Assembly: GCA_963924555.1 (NCBI GenBank)
Contig: OZ004582.1
Coordinates: 1,860,001 to 1,924,000 of the forward strand
DNA length: 64,000 nt
Origin: Crambe crambe
Lineage: Eukaryota; Porifera; Demospongiae; Poecilosclerida; Crambeidae
Direction: 5' to 3'
The notes below the pieces were generated by a model. The model saw nothing but the letters and a program-made list of their open reading frames with translations, was not told where the DNA came from and did no database searches. How positions within the stretch are numbered: the first letter of the stretch is position 1; every line of letters starts with the position of its first letter. This document shows positions 21,984-33,440 of this stretch, piece after piece. Position numbers and translations under genes: made by a program.

Positions 21984-24900
21984 ATGTCTGTTATGTTTTT
22001 ACTATCTGACAGCTAACTGAACTCAACACTATTACTATACTGAGATATTTAGTTAACTGATATTATTATTCTGCAGACATGATTACATAGAAAACTGAAC
22101 AACAGCGCTGAGATACAAAGAACAATGATAAGGACAAAGCATTCATGAGCATGCTCAGTAATTTGTGCACAAAATTCGAATATGAGTTACTACATTCCTC
22201 CCTCACGAAAGACAAAACGATCTGGAGGTTTACGTACTCGAAGTGGATATCGGCGAGTAGTTGGTCCATTAGATGGGGGATCTGGTACAGAAGAGGCCTC
22301 ACTGGAACAACCGGTCTTGGCGGGTCATCCCTAGCGGCAATAACTTGTTCGGGTGTCTCTATGTTGGGAGCCAGATCTGGAGCTGGTGCAAAGTCAAAAT
22401 CATCTTCATCTTCAGATTCAGAGCTCCAGAAATATACTCTTTCAGGTGATCCACATGGCACTTGCGGAAGTGGCCATCAGACACATTGACCAGATAAGTT
22501 AGCGGTCCTAATTGCTGAGCCACTGTTCCAGGAATCCAGTCTGACCCTGAACGGAAATTCCTAAATTACTGACTGACCAACATAGAAAAATCGAGAACGG
22601 GGTCGGGTCCTCTTGTCTCGTATATCCTTCTGTTTGGCTTGCTGCTGGGTTACTTTCTTCTCCACATCTGGTTTGTATGTGGGGTAGTCCGATGGCTAAC
22701 CGATGAGCCATTGTTAATCCATCCCTTCTCCCAGCCTTCATTGCCTCCTTGAAGGTTCGGACGAATCGCTCAGCTTCACCATTGGATGCTGGATGGTAGG
22801 GGGATGACTTTGTATGTTTGATACCGTTAGTTTTTGTAAACTCAGCAAAATCTGCCGATGTAAATTGTGGACCATTGTCTGACACGATTTGTTCTGGTAT
22901 GCCGTGAGTTGCAAATAGCTTGCTTCACTGCCGCACAGGTAGAGCAGGATTTCGCCAGAGTTTGAATATCCTTACCAAGTCCTGGCCACCAAATATGGTC
23001 ACGAGCCAGAGCTTTCATCTTTGATACTCCCATGTGCTCCTTATGGAGTTCCGATAAAACGGTATCTTTAAGTGATGTTGGTATAATCACTCTCCTTCCC
23101 CATAACAAACAATCCTCTTCGACCGCGAGTTCCAGCAGCTTGGAATGAAATGACCGTAAATTCTTTGGAATAATAGCCGGCCAGCCTTTCTTGGTAGAAC
23201 CTTACTGAAAAGTGGATATTGTTGAGTGGCCTGCCGAATGTTGGCATTGGTTACTGGTAACGACTCCATCTGTCGCAGGTTACACAGATGTGTCTCAGAT
23301 ATCAGTCTTGAGGACAAATTATCAGGTAGGGGCAGCCTCGATAGGGCATCTGTGTTTCCATGAGCATCCGTAGATCGAAACTGATATGGCCCAGCGTTGC
23401 AATCTGGCTGCAGCTACTTTCTTTGGCCCCAATATGCTCATTCTATCTGTGAATAGTTTTGCTCACTTGCAGAGAGAGTCCTGGATGCAAAGGCGATGGG
23501 CTTTTCATCAGCATCAGGAAGTATGTGTGAGATCACGGCCCCCAGTCCATATTGCGAAGCATCAGCATCCAGCTTGATAGGCAGAGTGGTGTCGTAATGA
23601 ATCAGTACCCTGGATGTGGTTAACAGCTGTTTCACCGATTCCATGGCCCGAGCACAATGAGGGGTCCAGCTCCACTTCTTGTCCTTGTGGCTAAATTTGG
23701 TAGGAATTTGCGGTAGTAGTTGATGAGGCCTAGGAAAGACCTCAACTGTTGAGCATTTGTCGGCAGCGGGGCCTTCAGAATTGCTGCTATCTTCTCTGGG
23801 GTAGCACGCAGGCCCTCTGTGTTCACGTAAGTGCTCCTCATCATCTTTGCCCGTGATCAGTCATCAATATAACAGAGCTCCTGGAATTCCCTGCAGGATG
23901 CTGTCCATGATCTTCTGAAACAAGGCAGGAGCAGAAGAGATCCCAAATGGGAGGCGGGTGTACCGGTACAGACCTCGGAGCGTGTTGATAGTGCAATATT
24001 TCATGGAGTCATCATCCAAAGGCAGTTGAAGATATGCCTGGGAAAGGTTGAGCGTTGTGAACTTCTGCCCTCCTGCCAGGGTAGCAAACAGATCATCGGC
24101 ACGTGGAAGGGGGTACTGGTCGACATCAATGGCCTGGTTTACTGTGACTTTAAAATCACCGCAGATCCTGAAACTCCCATCAGCCTTTGGCACAGCCACA
24201 ATCGGGGTGGCCCAGTCACTATGGGTAATTCTCTCCAGGATTCCCTCACGTTCCAGTCGATCCAGTTCGTCTTCAATAGCTCCCCTGATGGCCTGGGTTA
24301 AAAAAACTTGGGAGATTCTCCCGATCTGACACTCAGTTTAGCTCTGAATGATTTAATGGTACCTAGCTCCTTTGAAAAGATATCCCCATACTTGTCCCTG
24401 AGATATTCAAGGCTCCCCACTGCATGGCTTGTCATGGCTTTTGATCTCTCTCCAATTTAATCTGATCTTCTCCAGCCAATTCCTCCCCAGCAAACTAGGG
24501 CCCCCTCCTGTAACCACTATTAACGGCAGGTCTGGGTTTGTGTCTCATACTGGACCTGGGCGTCAAATTCTCCTATCACTGGCAGCTGTTCTCCTGTGTA
24601 AGTCTTAAGTACGATAGGGGATTCCCTTAGGGCTACTGTAGCAAATAGCTCTTTACATGTGCCCTCTGAAATAATGGATACAGCTGTCCCCGTATCCAGT
24701 TCCATACTGTGAGATTTATTGTTTATCAGTAATGGTACCTGTATGGACGAGGGTGAGTGATCCCCGATAGCGTGCAAAGGGAGGTATTCAAGGTCTGCTG
24801 CTGTTTCCTCTGTAGCTGGTTCAGATTCGGCAGTGACTCGATGGGTGTTGAGAGGTCGTGGCTTCTTCTTTGGCTGCCTCCTTGGCAGCTGAGCAGAGGA

Positions 24901-25609
24901 CTTTTCCTTTTTCTTAGATCTACAGACCATGGAGATGTGTCCCCGCTTCCCACAATGGTGACAGTCTTTGGAAGTCTTGCCACATCGGTAGCAGGAACGG
25001 TGATGGATATCTGTTTCAAGGCATTTTCTGTCCCCTTCAGGGATCTAGTATTTCGATCTGCTGCCTCCATCGATTGGGCCAGTTCGATAGCCCTGGCTAG
25101 AGTCAGTCTCTCCTCTGCTAGCAGTCTTCTCTGGTTTCGCTGCGAAGCCCGCACACCAGTCTGTCTCGGAGAGCTTGTTCAAGGTAAGCCTCGAATTCGC
25201 AGTGGATCGACAATCGGTGTAGTTCTGCCAAGTAATCAGTAATGGACTCTCCTATTCCCTGATTGCGACGATGGAAGTGGAACCGCTCAGCTATGATAAC
25301 TGGTTTAGGTTCAAAATGGTCCTTGAGCGTCTTCACGAGAACGTCGTAGCCTTTGCTCGAGGGTAGATCTGGAGCGAGTAAGCTCCGTAGAATGGAATAC
25401 GTTTCCTTCCCCAACAGGTTGAGAAACACTGGGACCTTCCTGTCATCAGGAACTTGATTTGCAAGGAGAAAAAGTTCAACTCTCTCGAGGTACGCTGAGA
25501 GTTTTTCAGTTGTATGGATGCTCCCTAGCAGTGTCGGAGTGGTCATCCTCGTCACCAATGTTATGTTTTTTACTATCTGACAGCTAACTGAACTCAACAC
25601 TATTACTAT

Positions 25610-25966
25610 GAATGCAAAAAATTTCTTCGAAATAAAAATGTGAAGTAGGGATGCTATTATAACTGCAGCTTCATTATGAAAACCAAGTACTGCAGCATCG
25701 AAGCAGTATGGCCCAAAAATCTAGCTGGAATATGTATTATAACTGCATGCAAGAGAGTGAACTTAGTGAAGTGACCCTTACCCATCATCAAGTACGAGAT
25801 ACTATTCCTACTTCACTCCCTTGGCCCTTGATCATGGGAGTGAAGTAGGAATAGTATCTTGTACTTGATGATGGGTAAGGGTCACTTCACTAAGTTCACT
25901 CTCTTGCATGCAGTTATAATACATATTCCAGCTAGATTTTTGGGCCATACTGCTTCGATGCTGCAG
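25610..25966. repeat. Long near-perfect palindrome
   Basis: The left arm 25,610-25,822 and the right arm from 25,835 are inverted copies that share gtgaagtaggaatagtatct, gatgatgggtaagggtcact and gttataatacatattcc. The right arm is interrupted at 25,967 by the hAT element and resumes at 28,308 through gcagttataatagcatccct to about 28,390. An independent copy of the palindrome lies at about 56,390-56,600. Confidence 0.9.
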
Positions 25967-28307
25967 CAGGCCAGGTGGGCCATGGCCCACCCAATAATTC
26001 GAATTGCTACTGGCATTAAAAGGTCAAAGCTCAATGCATTATCGATATCATGTAGGCGCACGCATGCGCTGTGCACACGTACGTGTAGAACGAACGGCCT
26101 ACGGCAGCTGGAATGTACAAGGCTAGAATGGCAGAGTGTGACTCAAGTGACAAGCCCTTCCATCCAGGAAAAAATTTCAGCTTTCCCAAGCGAAAGTTTG
26201 GATCTAGGAATCGTTCATGCCAGTCAAAATGGTTTGAAAACTTTCCCTTTCTTCACTACAATGTTGAAAAGGATGCTCTATTCTGTCATTTTTGCATGAA
26301 AGCTGTAGAACAGAAAAAAATTTTGAAGTCCAAGCGTCCAGACTATGCTTTTGTAAGTTGTGACACACAATAATAGTAGATTAGCTATTAATAATGATAT
26401 TAATGTAGCTATCAGCTGGTTTTACAAATTGGAAAGATGGAGTTACCAAAATTCGAAAGCATCAAGCATCATAGCACCACCAAGAAGCTTGTGAAGCTCT
26501 ACATATTCTTCCTAAGCAGACAAGGCCCATTGATGAACTGCTTGACTTAGGCCATGCTACTCTCAAACCTGGCAACAGAAAGATTTTGCTCACAATTATT
26601 GAAAATATACAGCATCTAGCAAAACAAGGTCAACCTCTAAGAGGTGATGGAAAGGAAGAATATTCTAACTTCAATCAACTTTTATTGCTGCGAGGCAAAG
26701 ATAATCCCAATATTCATGAATGGTGTCAGAGAAAGAATATGAGATCATAAAGTTGATGTCTTTAAAGCTTTTGAGAAACATTTCCTCTGATGTGCAGCAG
26801 TCTGCTTTTTATACTGTAATGGCTGACGAAACAACAGATGCCAGCAACAAAGAACAGCTTGTGATCGTTTTCCGTTGGGTTGATAATGATCTTACTATTT
26901 ATGAAGATTTTGCTGGTCTCTATATGCTTGAGCACACTGATGCTGTATCGATCTACAAGGCTGTTAAGGATGTCATACTTGCTCTAAATTTAGATATCCA
27001 CAAGATGAGAGGCCAATGTTATGATGGAGCAGCTGCAATGTCAGGGAAAAGGAATGGAGTGGCAAAGCGACTCATTGACGATGAGCCACGTGCTATTTAC
27101 ACTCACTGCTATAGCCATGCACTAAATTTAGCCGTTGGTGACACTATCAAGGGGTGTAGACTAACAAAAAATGCATTAGATACTGCATTTGAAATTTCCA
27201 AGCTAATAAAGTACTCCCCCAAACAAGATGCATAAGCTTAAGGAGGATATGCAACCAGAGTTGCCAGGAATAAAAGTATTCTGTCCAACAAGATGGACTG
27301 TGAGAGCAGAGTCTCTTAGAAGCATTCTTGATAATTATATGGTTTTATTGGAATTGTGGGATCTTGTTGATGAAGAAACAACGGACTCTGAAATTCGAGC
27401 TCGAGTTGGAGGAGTGGCTTCCCAAATGAAAAAATTTGAATTCTTTTTTGGTATCACTATTGCTGAAATTCTCTTGAGGCATACTGACAATCTGAGCAGG
27501 ACATTGCAAAAGAAGGATTTGTCAGCTGTTGAAGGACAGCATGTTGCTGCATTAGTCAAGCAGACCCTTCAGTCTATGCGTGATGAAGCTCTTTTCAGTA
27601 ATTACTGGAAGTCTATAACAGCTAAAGCTAAAGAAATGGATGTGAGTGAGCCAGGTCTCCCGAGAGGAAGAAAAAGACCAAGACGGTATGAAGATGGTGA
27701 AGCATCTGCCGAGTTTCATTCAACTCCGGAAGAGTATTACAGAGTCTACTATTATGAAGTTTTGGATCTCATGATTCAATGCTTGACAGATCGTTTTGAT
27801 CAACCAGGATATAAAATGTTCTCTACAATGGAACAACTTCTCCTTAAAGGATGTCAGGGTAAAGCTTATGAAGGGGAGTTAAAGGCTGTAATGGAAATGT
27901 ATCATGAAGATATCAATGAAAATAGCCTTGTAGTTCAATTCAAAACTTTCTCTCTCCAATTGAAGGATCAAAATATTACATTTAAACAAATTTATGACCA
28001 TCTGAAGAAGGAATCTCAAGCTGCCAGGAGTTTGTATTCAGAGATTGTTATCATAGTGAAACTGATTTTGGCAATTCCATCAACTAATGCTTCAAGTGAA
28101 AGATCGTTTAGTGCTCTACGCAGGATCAAGACCTATTGAGGTCATCAATGACACAACTAAGACTGAACAACTTGATGGTGTTATATGTACATCGAGAAAG
28201 ACTTGAACAGCTTAATACTAATTATGGTTTGAAAAATTTTGCCCGCATGGGATAAGTCCATCTATATTTTGGGCCCACCCAATACTTTAATCAGTGAGCC
28301 GGGCCTG
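25967..28307 (+). mobile_element. hAT-type DNA transposon B with 5-bp target duplication
   Basis: Termini are caggcc...ccaggtgggcc on the left and ggcccaccc...ggcctg on the right, imperfect inverted repeats that begin CAGGCC. The target TGCAG is duplicated at 25,962-25,966 and 28,308-28,312. The empty site is preserved in the opposite arm of the host palindrome (ccaagtactgcagcatcg), which confirms the boundaries. Classic hAT elements duplicate 8 bp; a 5-bp duplication fits the hAT5-like subgroup. Length is 2,341 bp. Confidence 0.85.
26113..28255 (+). pseudogene. hAT transposase, ZMYM1 / P52rIPK-like
   Basis: Plus-strand gene with a TTF-type zinc finger (PFHPGKNFSFPKRKFG, NVEKDALFCHFC) up to a donor gtaagt at about 26,352 and a 55-bp intron. 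The DUF4371-type region follows, with D in MADETTDASN, D in GQCYDGAAAM and H/C in THCYSHALNLA. Next are the conserved W in CPTRWTVRAESL and a C-terminal hAT dimerisation block, ASSERSFSALRRIKTY, holding the catalytic E. Breaks are an in-frame TAG about 75 codons after the finger (KHQASS*), a frame change near 26,730, a small break near 27,235, and a TGA inside the dimerisation block at 28,137. With only about four breaks, the copy looks relatively young. It decays inside an element that itself sits in an LTR. Confidence 0.85.
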
Positions 28308-29887
28308 TGCAGTACTTGGTTTTCATAATGTGCAGTTATAATAGCATCCCTACTTCACATTTTTATTTCGAAGAAATTTTTTGCATTCACTTATTTGCAT
28401 TCTTTTTCTTTGTGATTATGAAAATTGATAGACACTAAAGGTATAGCTAATGCTTCCTTAATTGAACTAAATTAATTTAATGATCAAATTTTATAGTATT
28501 TCATTCCGTTCAGGGAGGAGAGTTTGAAGGATGATCATCTGCAGTGTAATGGAGTACTGAAAGGAGTGAACATTTAGAAAGTGAACGGCATTAGCTAATT
28601 GTTATGTATTATTGAGATGTACGTATGTCTTGCTTGAGGGAGGAGTATGGGGAGTTTATGCAGTGGCTGTGCATATTTGGTGTAGTGATCATAATATTAA
28701 TTGCCCCACCCCTTTTATGAGGTAATATCCCGAAGATTATTTTCATACGAGGCCCAGTTAGATTTTAGGCTATCCCTACTTAACCTTTAGAAATTTTTTA
28801 CGCTCACTTGTTTCTATCTTAGTGCTTGAAGTTGAATGAGGGAGGCTGCAGTACAGTACTATACAAAGCCAGCTCTACATAAACCTTCTTTTGTAGGTAC
28901 ATACAGTGTCTCTGGTTGAAGAATTTGTTTAGCTATTTAAGTTTGGTTGATATGAAACTTTACAGCAACAGCAATGTAAATGACATGTGCATGGCATGGT
29001 GAAGTGAGCTGACTACACTACAGCCAAGTACTGGCTATAATGCTATGCTACTATAGGATGCGAGCATCTGTACTGTAATTCAGCAAGGAGTGACTGGAAC
29101 ATCATCAGATAATAAATGAAAACCTTGGCTAGCTAAACTTACTTAAGCCTACGTGGCTCCGCCTATAAGCCCCGCCCCCTTCAAAATGGCGTAGAAAGAT
29201 TAGCAGTGTTCCGAGTGCTATAGAATAGTGAAGTAGAGCCTTAGTCAAAACTAATAGCAAAAGATCAGCCTCTAGGTGCCGCTCTAACAGATGGCCAAAG
29301 CAGAATTTTGATGACTATAGCCAGTAAGTCGGTACGTCGATCTGATTATTATTATCCTTATTATTATTATTATTATAAAGAAATAGAACAAAAGTCAATT
29401 TTAGAACTCGTTTTTTTCTTATGTTAGCTAATGAATTTTTGGCTTTTGAACATTCTCCTCTCTTCTTTGTAGATATAATAATTCACTGTAGCCTTCTGAG
29501 AACCTATAGAGTAAGGGTAGAAGAGAAAGAAGAGTTTTTAGTTTATACAGTCCTATGACCTTTGACCCGCCATCCCTACTTAGAGAGTGCTAGCGCACTC
29601 TCTGATACTGAGATATTTAGTTAACTGATATTATTATTCTGCAGACATGATTACATAGAAAACTGAACAACAGCGCTGAGATACAAAGAACAATGATAAG
29701 GACAAAATATTCATGAGCATGCTCAGTAATTTGTGCACGAAATTCGAATAGAGTTACTACAATGTCTGTTCCAAATCGTTTTCATTCTGTCTAGATCAGC
29801 TTGTAGGACATTCATAAAGGAGAGTTTTAAGCAATCCCTATTATGTATAATTAAGTTTCATAGCTAATGCAATTAGCTACAGTCAGT

Positions 29888-29942
29888 AGAGTAGGAATAG
29901 GGGGGCAGCCCCCCCCCACCCCCCCAAATAAATTCCTACTCC
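29888..29942. repeat. GC-run hairpin
   Basis: gagtaggaata-gggggg ... cccccc-aaataaattcctact forms a 55-base imperfect hairpin just after the Gypsy element. It resembles the G-run hairpin at 54.28 kb. Confidence 0.6.
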
Positions 29943-29962
29943 ACTGCAGTGCAATAATATAC

Positions 29963-30449
29963 CTGTGGACAATGTCTGTGTCAACATAGAATCCATTTTC
30001 TCGCATAATCTACAATATTAAGAATGAAATACACACACTTCTTAGTATTATTTTCTTACCTTAAAGAAATCTATCCAGAAACCATTACACCACTGGTAAA
30101 CACTTCCCCATAAGCGCTCTATTCTCTATTGGCAGATTTTTATTCCATGATTATAATTCTGAGAAGACATCTGAAAAAATTGACCTGATTGTTGACAGAT
30201 CGTCAATAACGAAAAGTATTTTCAGAAGAATCATTACTTTGGTGTCTTAAAAAGGATGCAAAAATGATACTTTTGCATTCTCTGTGCCTTTATCAGCACG
30301 CAAAATCTTAGGGCATCCTATGAAAGATACACTGTTTTGCATTGTCTGCATATTTATAACTTACCAAATTCTTCCACAGCATTTAAGTAGTACCCTGCAA
30401 TGACCTTAGAATCTTTATTGGTAGGTGAAACTTCCAGCCACAGATCTTC
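29963..30449 (-). pseudogene. IS3EU-like transposase, later catalytic exons (WHVDGYDK lineage)
   Basis: Three minus-strand exons fit the integrase-type core downstream of a WHVDGYDK block. Exon 30,449-30,365 encodes EDLWLEVSPTNKDSKVIAGY. Exon 30,317-30,060 starts GCPKILRADKGTEN, which holds the second catalytic Asp, and ends VNNQRIERLWGSVYQW...WIDFF, which holds the catalytic Glu. Exon 30,009-29,963 encodes IMRENGFYVDTDIVH. Introns are 47 and 50 bp. The middle exon contains an early in-frame stop and a frame change between the Asp and Glu blocks. The first-Asp exon is absent here. Confidence 0.65.
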
Positions 30450-30509
30450 CTAGAGTAGCTACAAAGGTACTGTGAGATGGTCAATCCTCATTACTGGACT
30501 TGCAATATT

Positions 30510-31150
30510 TACCCATCAATTCCACCATGTATGCCTCACCCTCAACATATCTTGGGGCCTCCTTGGGTCATAGATACTAGTGAGAGCAGTCTTAAGCAGT
30601 ACCGATTGATTAGCTACGGTCAACAGGTTGGAAGAGGATGGGAAGACAGGTGCCGCTGGATTCAGTCCTGATCCCAATCTTGGTGGTTGAGAGTTTGGGC
30701 TAACTGTATCCACAGGTGGCGGGTCACGAGGAGCTAACATGACTACGTCTCAGGCAAGTATAACACCGACCACCCTTTCTCAGAATCTTCTTGCGTTCTT
30801 CCACGTCTGCGATGTTCTGGCAGCTGTTCGATGAGTGGTTCTGCTGACAGTAGCAACATGTGGGGAGCTTGGGTTGTCGAGTGTAGCTCCAGTGGGGGCA
30901 GTTCGCTCATGGACATGATTACCTCCGGCACGCTCCCTGGCCACCACCTCGCACTCCAATCTCTCTAGTAAGGCGTCCAATGTCCAGTCATCCTCACTTA
31001 TCTCTCGGCTCACAAGTAGGCGTACATCTGAGGGCAGCTTGCTGAGCAAAACAGACTCCCATAGGTCTTTGAGTCCACTCCAAGAGACCTCAGTCCCCGG
31101 ATGTTCGATTCCACACGATCGTACAGATTACGCAGAGCTTTTGCTGATGC
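30510..31150 (-). mobile_element. BEL/Pao gag fossil B
   Basis: The minus strand carries a gag segment, LLSKLPSDVRLLVSREIS then DDWTLDALLERLECEVVARE. A knuckle region with C..C....H....C follows in another frame (CYCQQNHSSNSC, then CYTC). This is BEL/Pao gag. No polymerase and no LTR are seen. Broken, moderately old. Confidence 0.75.
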
Positions 31151-31981
31151 GGTTATTAGTGATTACTTTCATTCTTCCATTTTCTATTACATTGAATCTA
31201 TTTTCTATCTTCTGATTTTCTACTCCAAGTTTAAGCAATACTACAGATGCGATTTCTGATTTTCTACTCCAAGTTTAAGCTTGCAATGCTACAGATGCAT
31301 GCTCGATCTAGTTTTCCAATTGCAAGCGAATAGCTATTTTTAATTTTCTGAAAATTGAACGCATGTGCATGCACACGAAGTTTTATGATTCAGTGCAATA
31401 CCAATAATGCACAAACAGAAATTGTACAAAGACTGAAGGGTCAGTGGATATTTGGGCCAGAAGATATTCTATATCATGAAGGATACACATCACATCTTCA
31501 CAGCATGTCCAAAGTCCAAATTTTCACATTATAGTGTGGATAGTCTCATCTTAAATATTTCTACCGCCATTATGCAATAAATTGTAAATTGATTTTGCAA
31601 GTTCCGGATCGTTTAGACGAGGTAACCCTTTACCAATAATTTTTCTACATTTGGTACCCATCTATCTCAATTAGTCTGGCAATAGTTAAGTTGTTAAATG
31701 TCTTGTTCTCCTTCTTTGTGTTGTTTGTTTTGTTTTTTGTTGTTGTTGTTTTTTGCAACAATTTTCTAATAAGGGATGGCTACAATATTTCAGTGTAGTA
31801 AGCTGACTAAGGAACTTGTCGTACTATCATGTCCTCTTTGTTTCGTGTTGAGTTTGGAGTGTGAGGAGCTAGCTAATTATGTAGCATACAAAGACACACA
31901 CATGCAGTGCTGTGATGGAATCTTCACTCCATGCCACTAGCTATTTGATGTTTGTTCACAGAAACTACTATAGGTTAAAGT
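31151..31981. other. No gene recognised; local tandem duplication
   Basis: At 31,214-31,285, tctgattttctactccaagt and its continuation occur twice, about 45 bp apart. A T/G-rich low-complexity run is at 31,710-31,755. No coding motif. Confidence 0.55.
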
Positions 31982-32437
31982 ACAGACTAATCCTATATGG
32001 TCTTCATAAGTTTTTCCTTTCACTTGTTTTACTTCTTATATATTTTTGTTTTAGTAGCTAATTAATAGCTCACACGCACGTATGACAAATGATGCCATTT
32101 TAAAATAGCTGACATAGTAATGAAAAGTTATTTAATAGGAGTGATTCTTTTTGTGTAGATAACGATGGTAAAAGCACATTGTGTGGTTATAACTGCACAA
32201 GTTGAAAGAATCACAAAGTTACAGCCATCAAAGAAGATGAATCTGATTAACGAATCATAGAAATTTTAGATTAAGATGGCGGCTGATGCTGATTGTTGAC
32301 ACTGTTCTGGAGGAGTTTGAGCAGATATATCATTGCTTTCCAGATGTAAGAAGTTTAGTTGAGCCTGTAGCAAGAATCGAAGTGAAAGAAGCCACACCCA
32401 TTCTGTACTAACCCTACATAGAGAGTGCTACCGCATA
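31982..32437 (+). repeat. Dispersed repeat R1, copy 1
   Basis: Homologous along its length to 50,412-50,929. Shared words include cagactaa, tttccctttcacttgttt, aaatagctgacatag, gtaaaagcacatt, gtggttataact and cagccatcaaagaagatgaa. It ends with half of the terminal hairpin, tagagagtgctaccgc, where copy 2 has the full hairpin. Non-coding. Confidence 0.85.
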
Positions 32438-33188
32438 AAATAGGGTTGAGTGAGCGAGCCCTAAAGTGTCAATTGGGGGTACTACTAGTATTTTATTTTG
32501 GCGATGACCTAGGGTGCATTTCCCTAGAATATTATTGGCATGCAGCTGAATATCAATTTTGCAGCAGCACCCTTACAATATTAGGTTTGAACTCTATGTC
32601 CTATATGCATTCTACTACTGTTACGACAAATGAATTCAATGATTGCTGATACCAGATGATTCACCTGGTTTAGAAGCACTCTTTGTTTCAGGATGCCCAT
32701 GTGTACCAAGAGGATCATGTGATAGCTATAGCTAGCTACTACATATTTCTGACCAATGTGCATGTTTCATGTAATATAATAAGCCAAGAAGATGTTTTTT
32801 TTGGCCTCCTCACTCTGTGGGAGGAGGCACTTCCACCTCCTGCAGCTGCTTATGCCCACCCCATCAAGGTTATCTACACCCCTGTAATTGTGTTTCAGTG
32901 CATGCTGTCTAGACTTTATAGCATAATATCACTTCTTGTGGACTGCACTAGCTTCTCACTTCGCTCCTTTGTCTTTGTTTACACAATGATATGTAGCAAA
33001 ATAGAGGAATAGTAGAAATAGCAAAATAGTAACACCATATCTAAACACAATAGCAGGACTACATGTAATAGCACACTATAAATAGCACGGATTATTACTC
33101 AATAGCAAGCTATTACTCTCACAAAATTAGCAGGATTATAGTAGTACGAAGTAGCACAAATAGCAGGACCATAGTAAAAAGCCAATAG
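32438..33188. other. No gene recognised; AATAGCA-rich tract
   Basis: From about 32,995 to 33,185 the word atagca or tagcac occurs more than a dozen times, making a degenerate microsatellite-like tract. The open frame 32,683-33,012 shows no family motif. Confidence 0.5.
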
Positions 33189-33440
33189 CTATACTGCAAC
33201 TAAATGAATGGGACATGTTTTTTTGCAAGCCGTGCGGCCTGCACATTGAATAGTTGCTTCGACTAGCCTGTTAACCGAATGCTCTTCCAGTCTAGAAGTT
33301 TTGTGAATGTTTTCTTCTTTGCAGTATCTTCGGACGCTTCTCCAGCTCAATCCCCTGGACACCTGGGGAAATGCAGTCTTCAATATTTTACTAACATCAC
33401 AGTGACTCTGCTTTTCTTCTACTATTAGTTTTCGTATCAC
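33189..33440 (-). pseudogene. IS3EU-like transposase N-terminal HTH fragment
   Basis: The frame encodes a helix-turn-helix region, GLSWRSVRRYCKEENIH, followed by RLEEHSVNRLVEATI. This resembles the start of integrase-type transposases, whose next block is normally VG..YGR.MM.G; that block is not present. It is a fragment. It may belong with the IS3EU exons at 30 kb, though BEL/Pao debris lies between. Confidence 0.45.

Larger units (their letters stand above)
25609..29605 (+). mobile_element. Palindromic hairpin-ended element, copy A
   Basis: This sequence splits the LTR between 25,609 and 29,607. One end is a long palindrome (25,610 onwards) and the other end is a hairpin, agagagtgctagcgcactct, finishing CTCTGA immediately before a T. 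The uninterrupted LTR at 21,989 shows that the target was ...ATTACTA^TACTGAG. Insertion therefore fell between A and T without duplication, or with at most a 2-bp AT duplication. Without the hAT inside, the element is about 1.65 kb and has no coding sequence. Related sequence in reverse orientation fills 52.9-56.7 kb. A 3' hairpin, a CTRR-like end and an A^T target suggest a non-autonomous Helitron-like element, but the 5' end does not read TC. Confidence 0.6.
21984..29766 (-). mobile_element. Gypsy-type LTR retrotransposon fossil, interrupted by nested insertions
   Basis: Both boundaries are sharp: LTRs beginning TGTTATG and ending TTACTACA, flanked by the 5-bp duplication ATGTC at 21,984-21,988 and 29,762-29,766. 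One LTR (208 bp) is 21,989-22,196. The other is split into 25,559-25,609 and 29,607-29,761 by a 4-kb insertion. Internal parts on the minus strand are in the usual order: gag (about 25,540-25,120), CCHC knuckle, protease, reverse transcriptase (about 24,330-23,860), RNase H, integrase (about 23,330-22,500) and a purine-rich tract next to the 3' LTR. The LTRs differ at only about five or six positions, so insertion was fairly recent. The coding part is nonetheless broken at several points. Confidence 0.92.

Noticed and set aside
24757-25242. Plus-strand frame of 161 residues
   Set aside because: Antisense to gag of the Gypsy fossil; no motif of its own.
25609-29605. Rep/helicase gene for the hairpin-ended element
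   Set aside because: None found in any frame; all copies here are non-autonomous.
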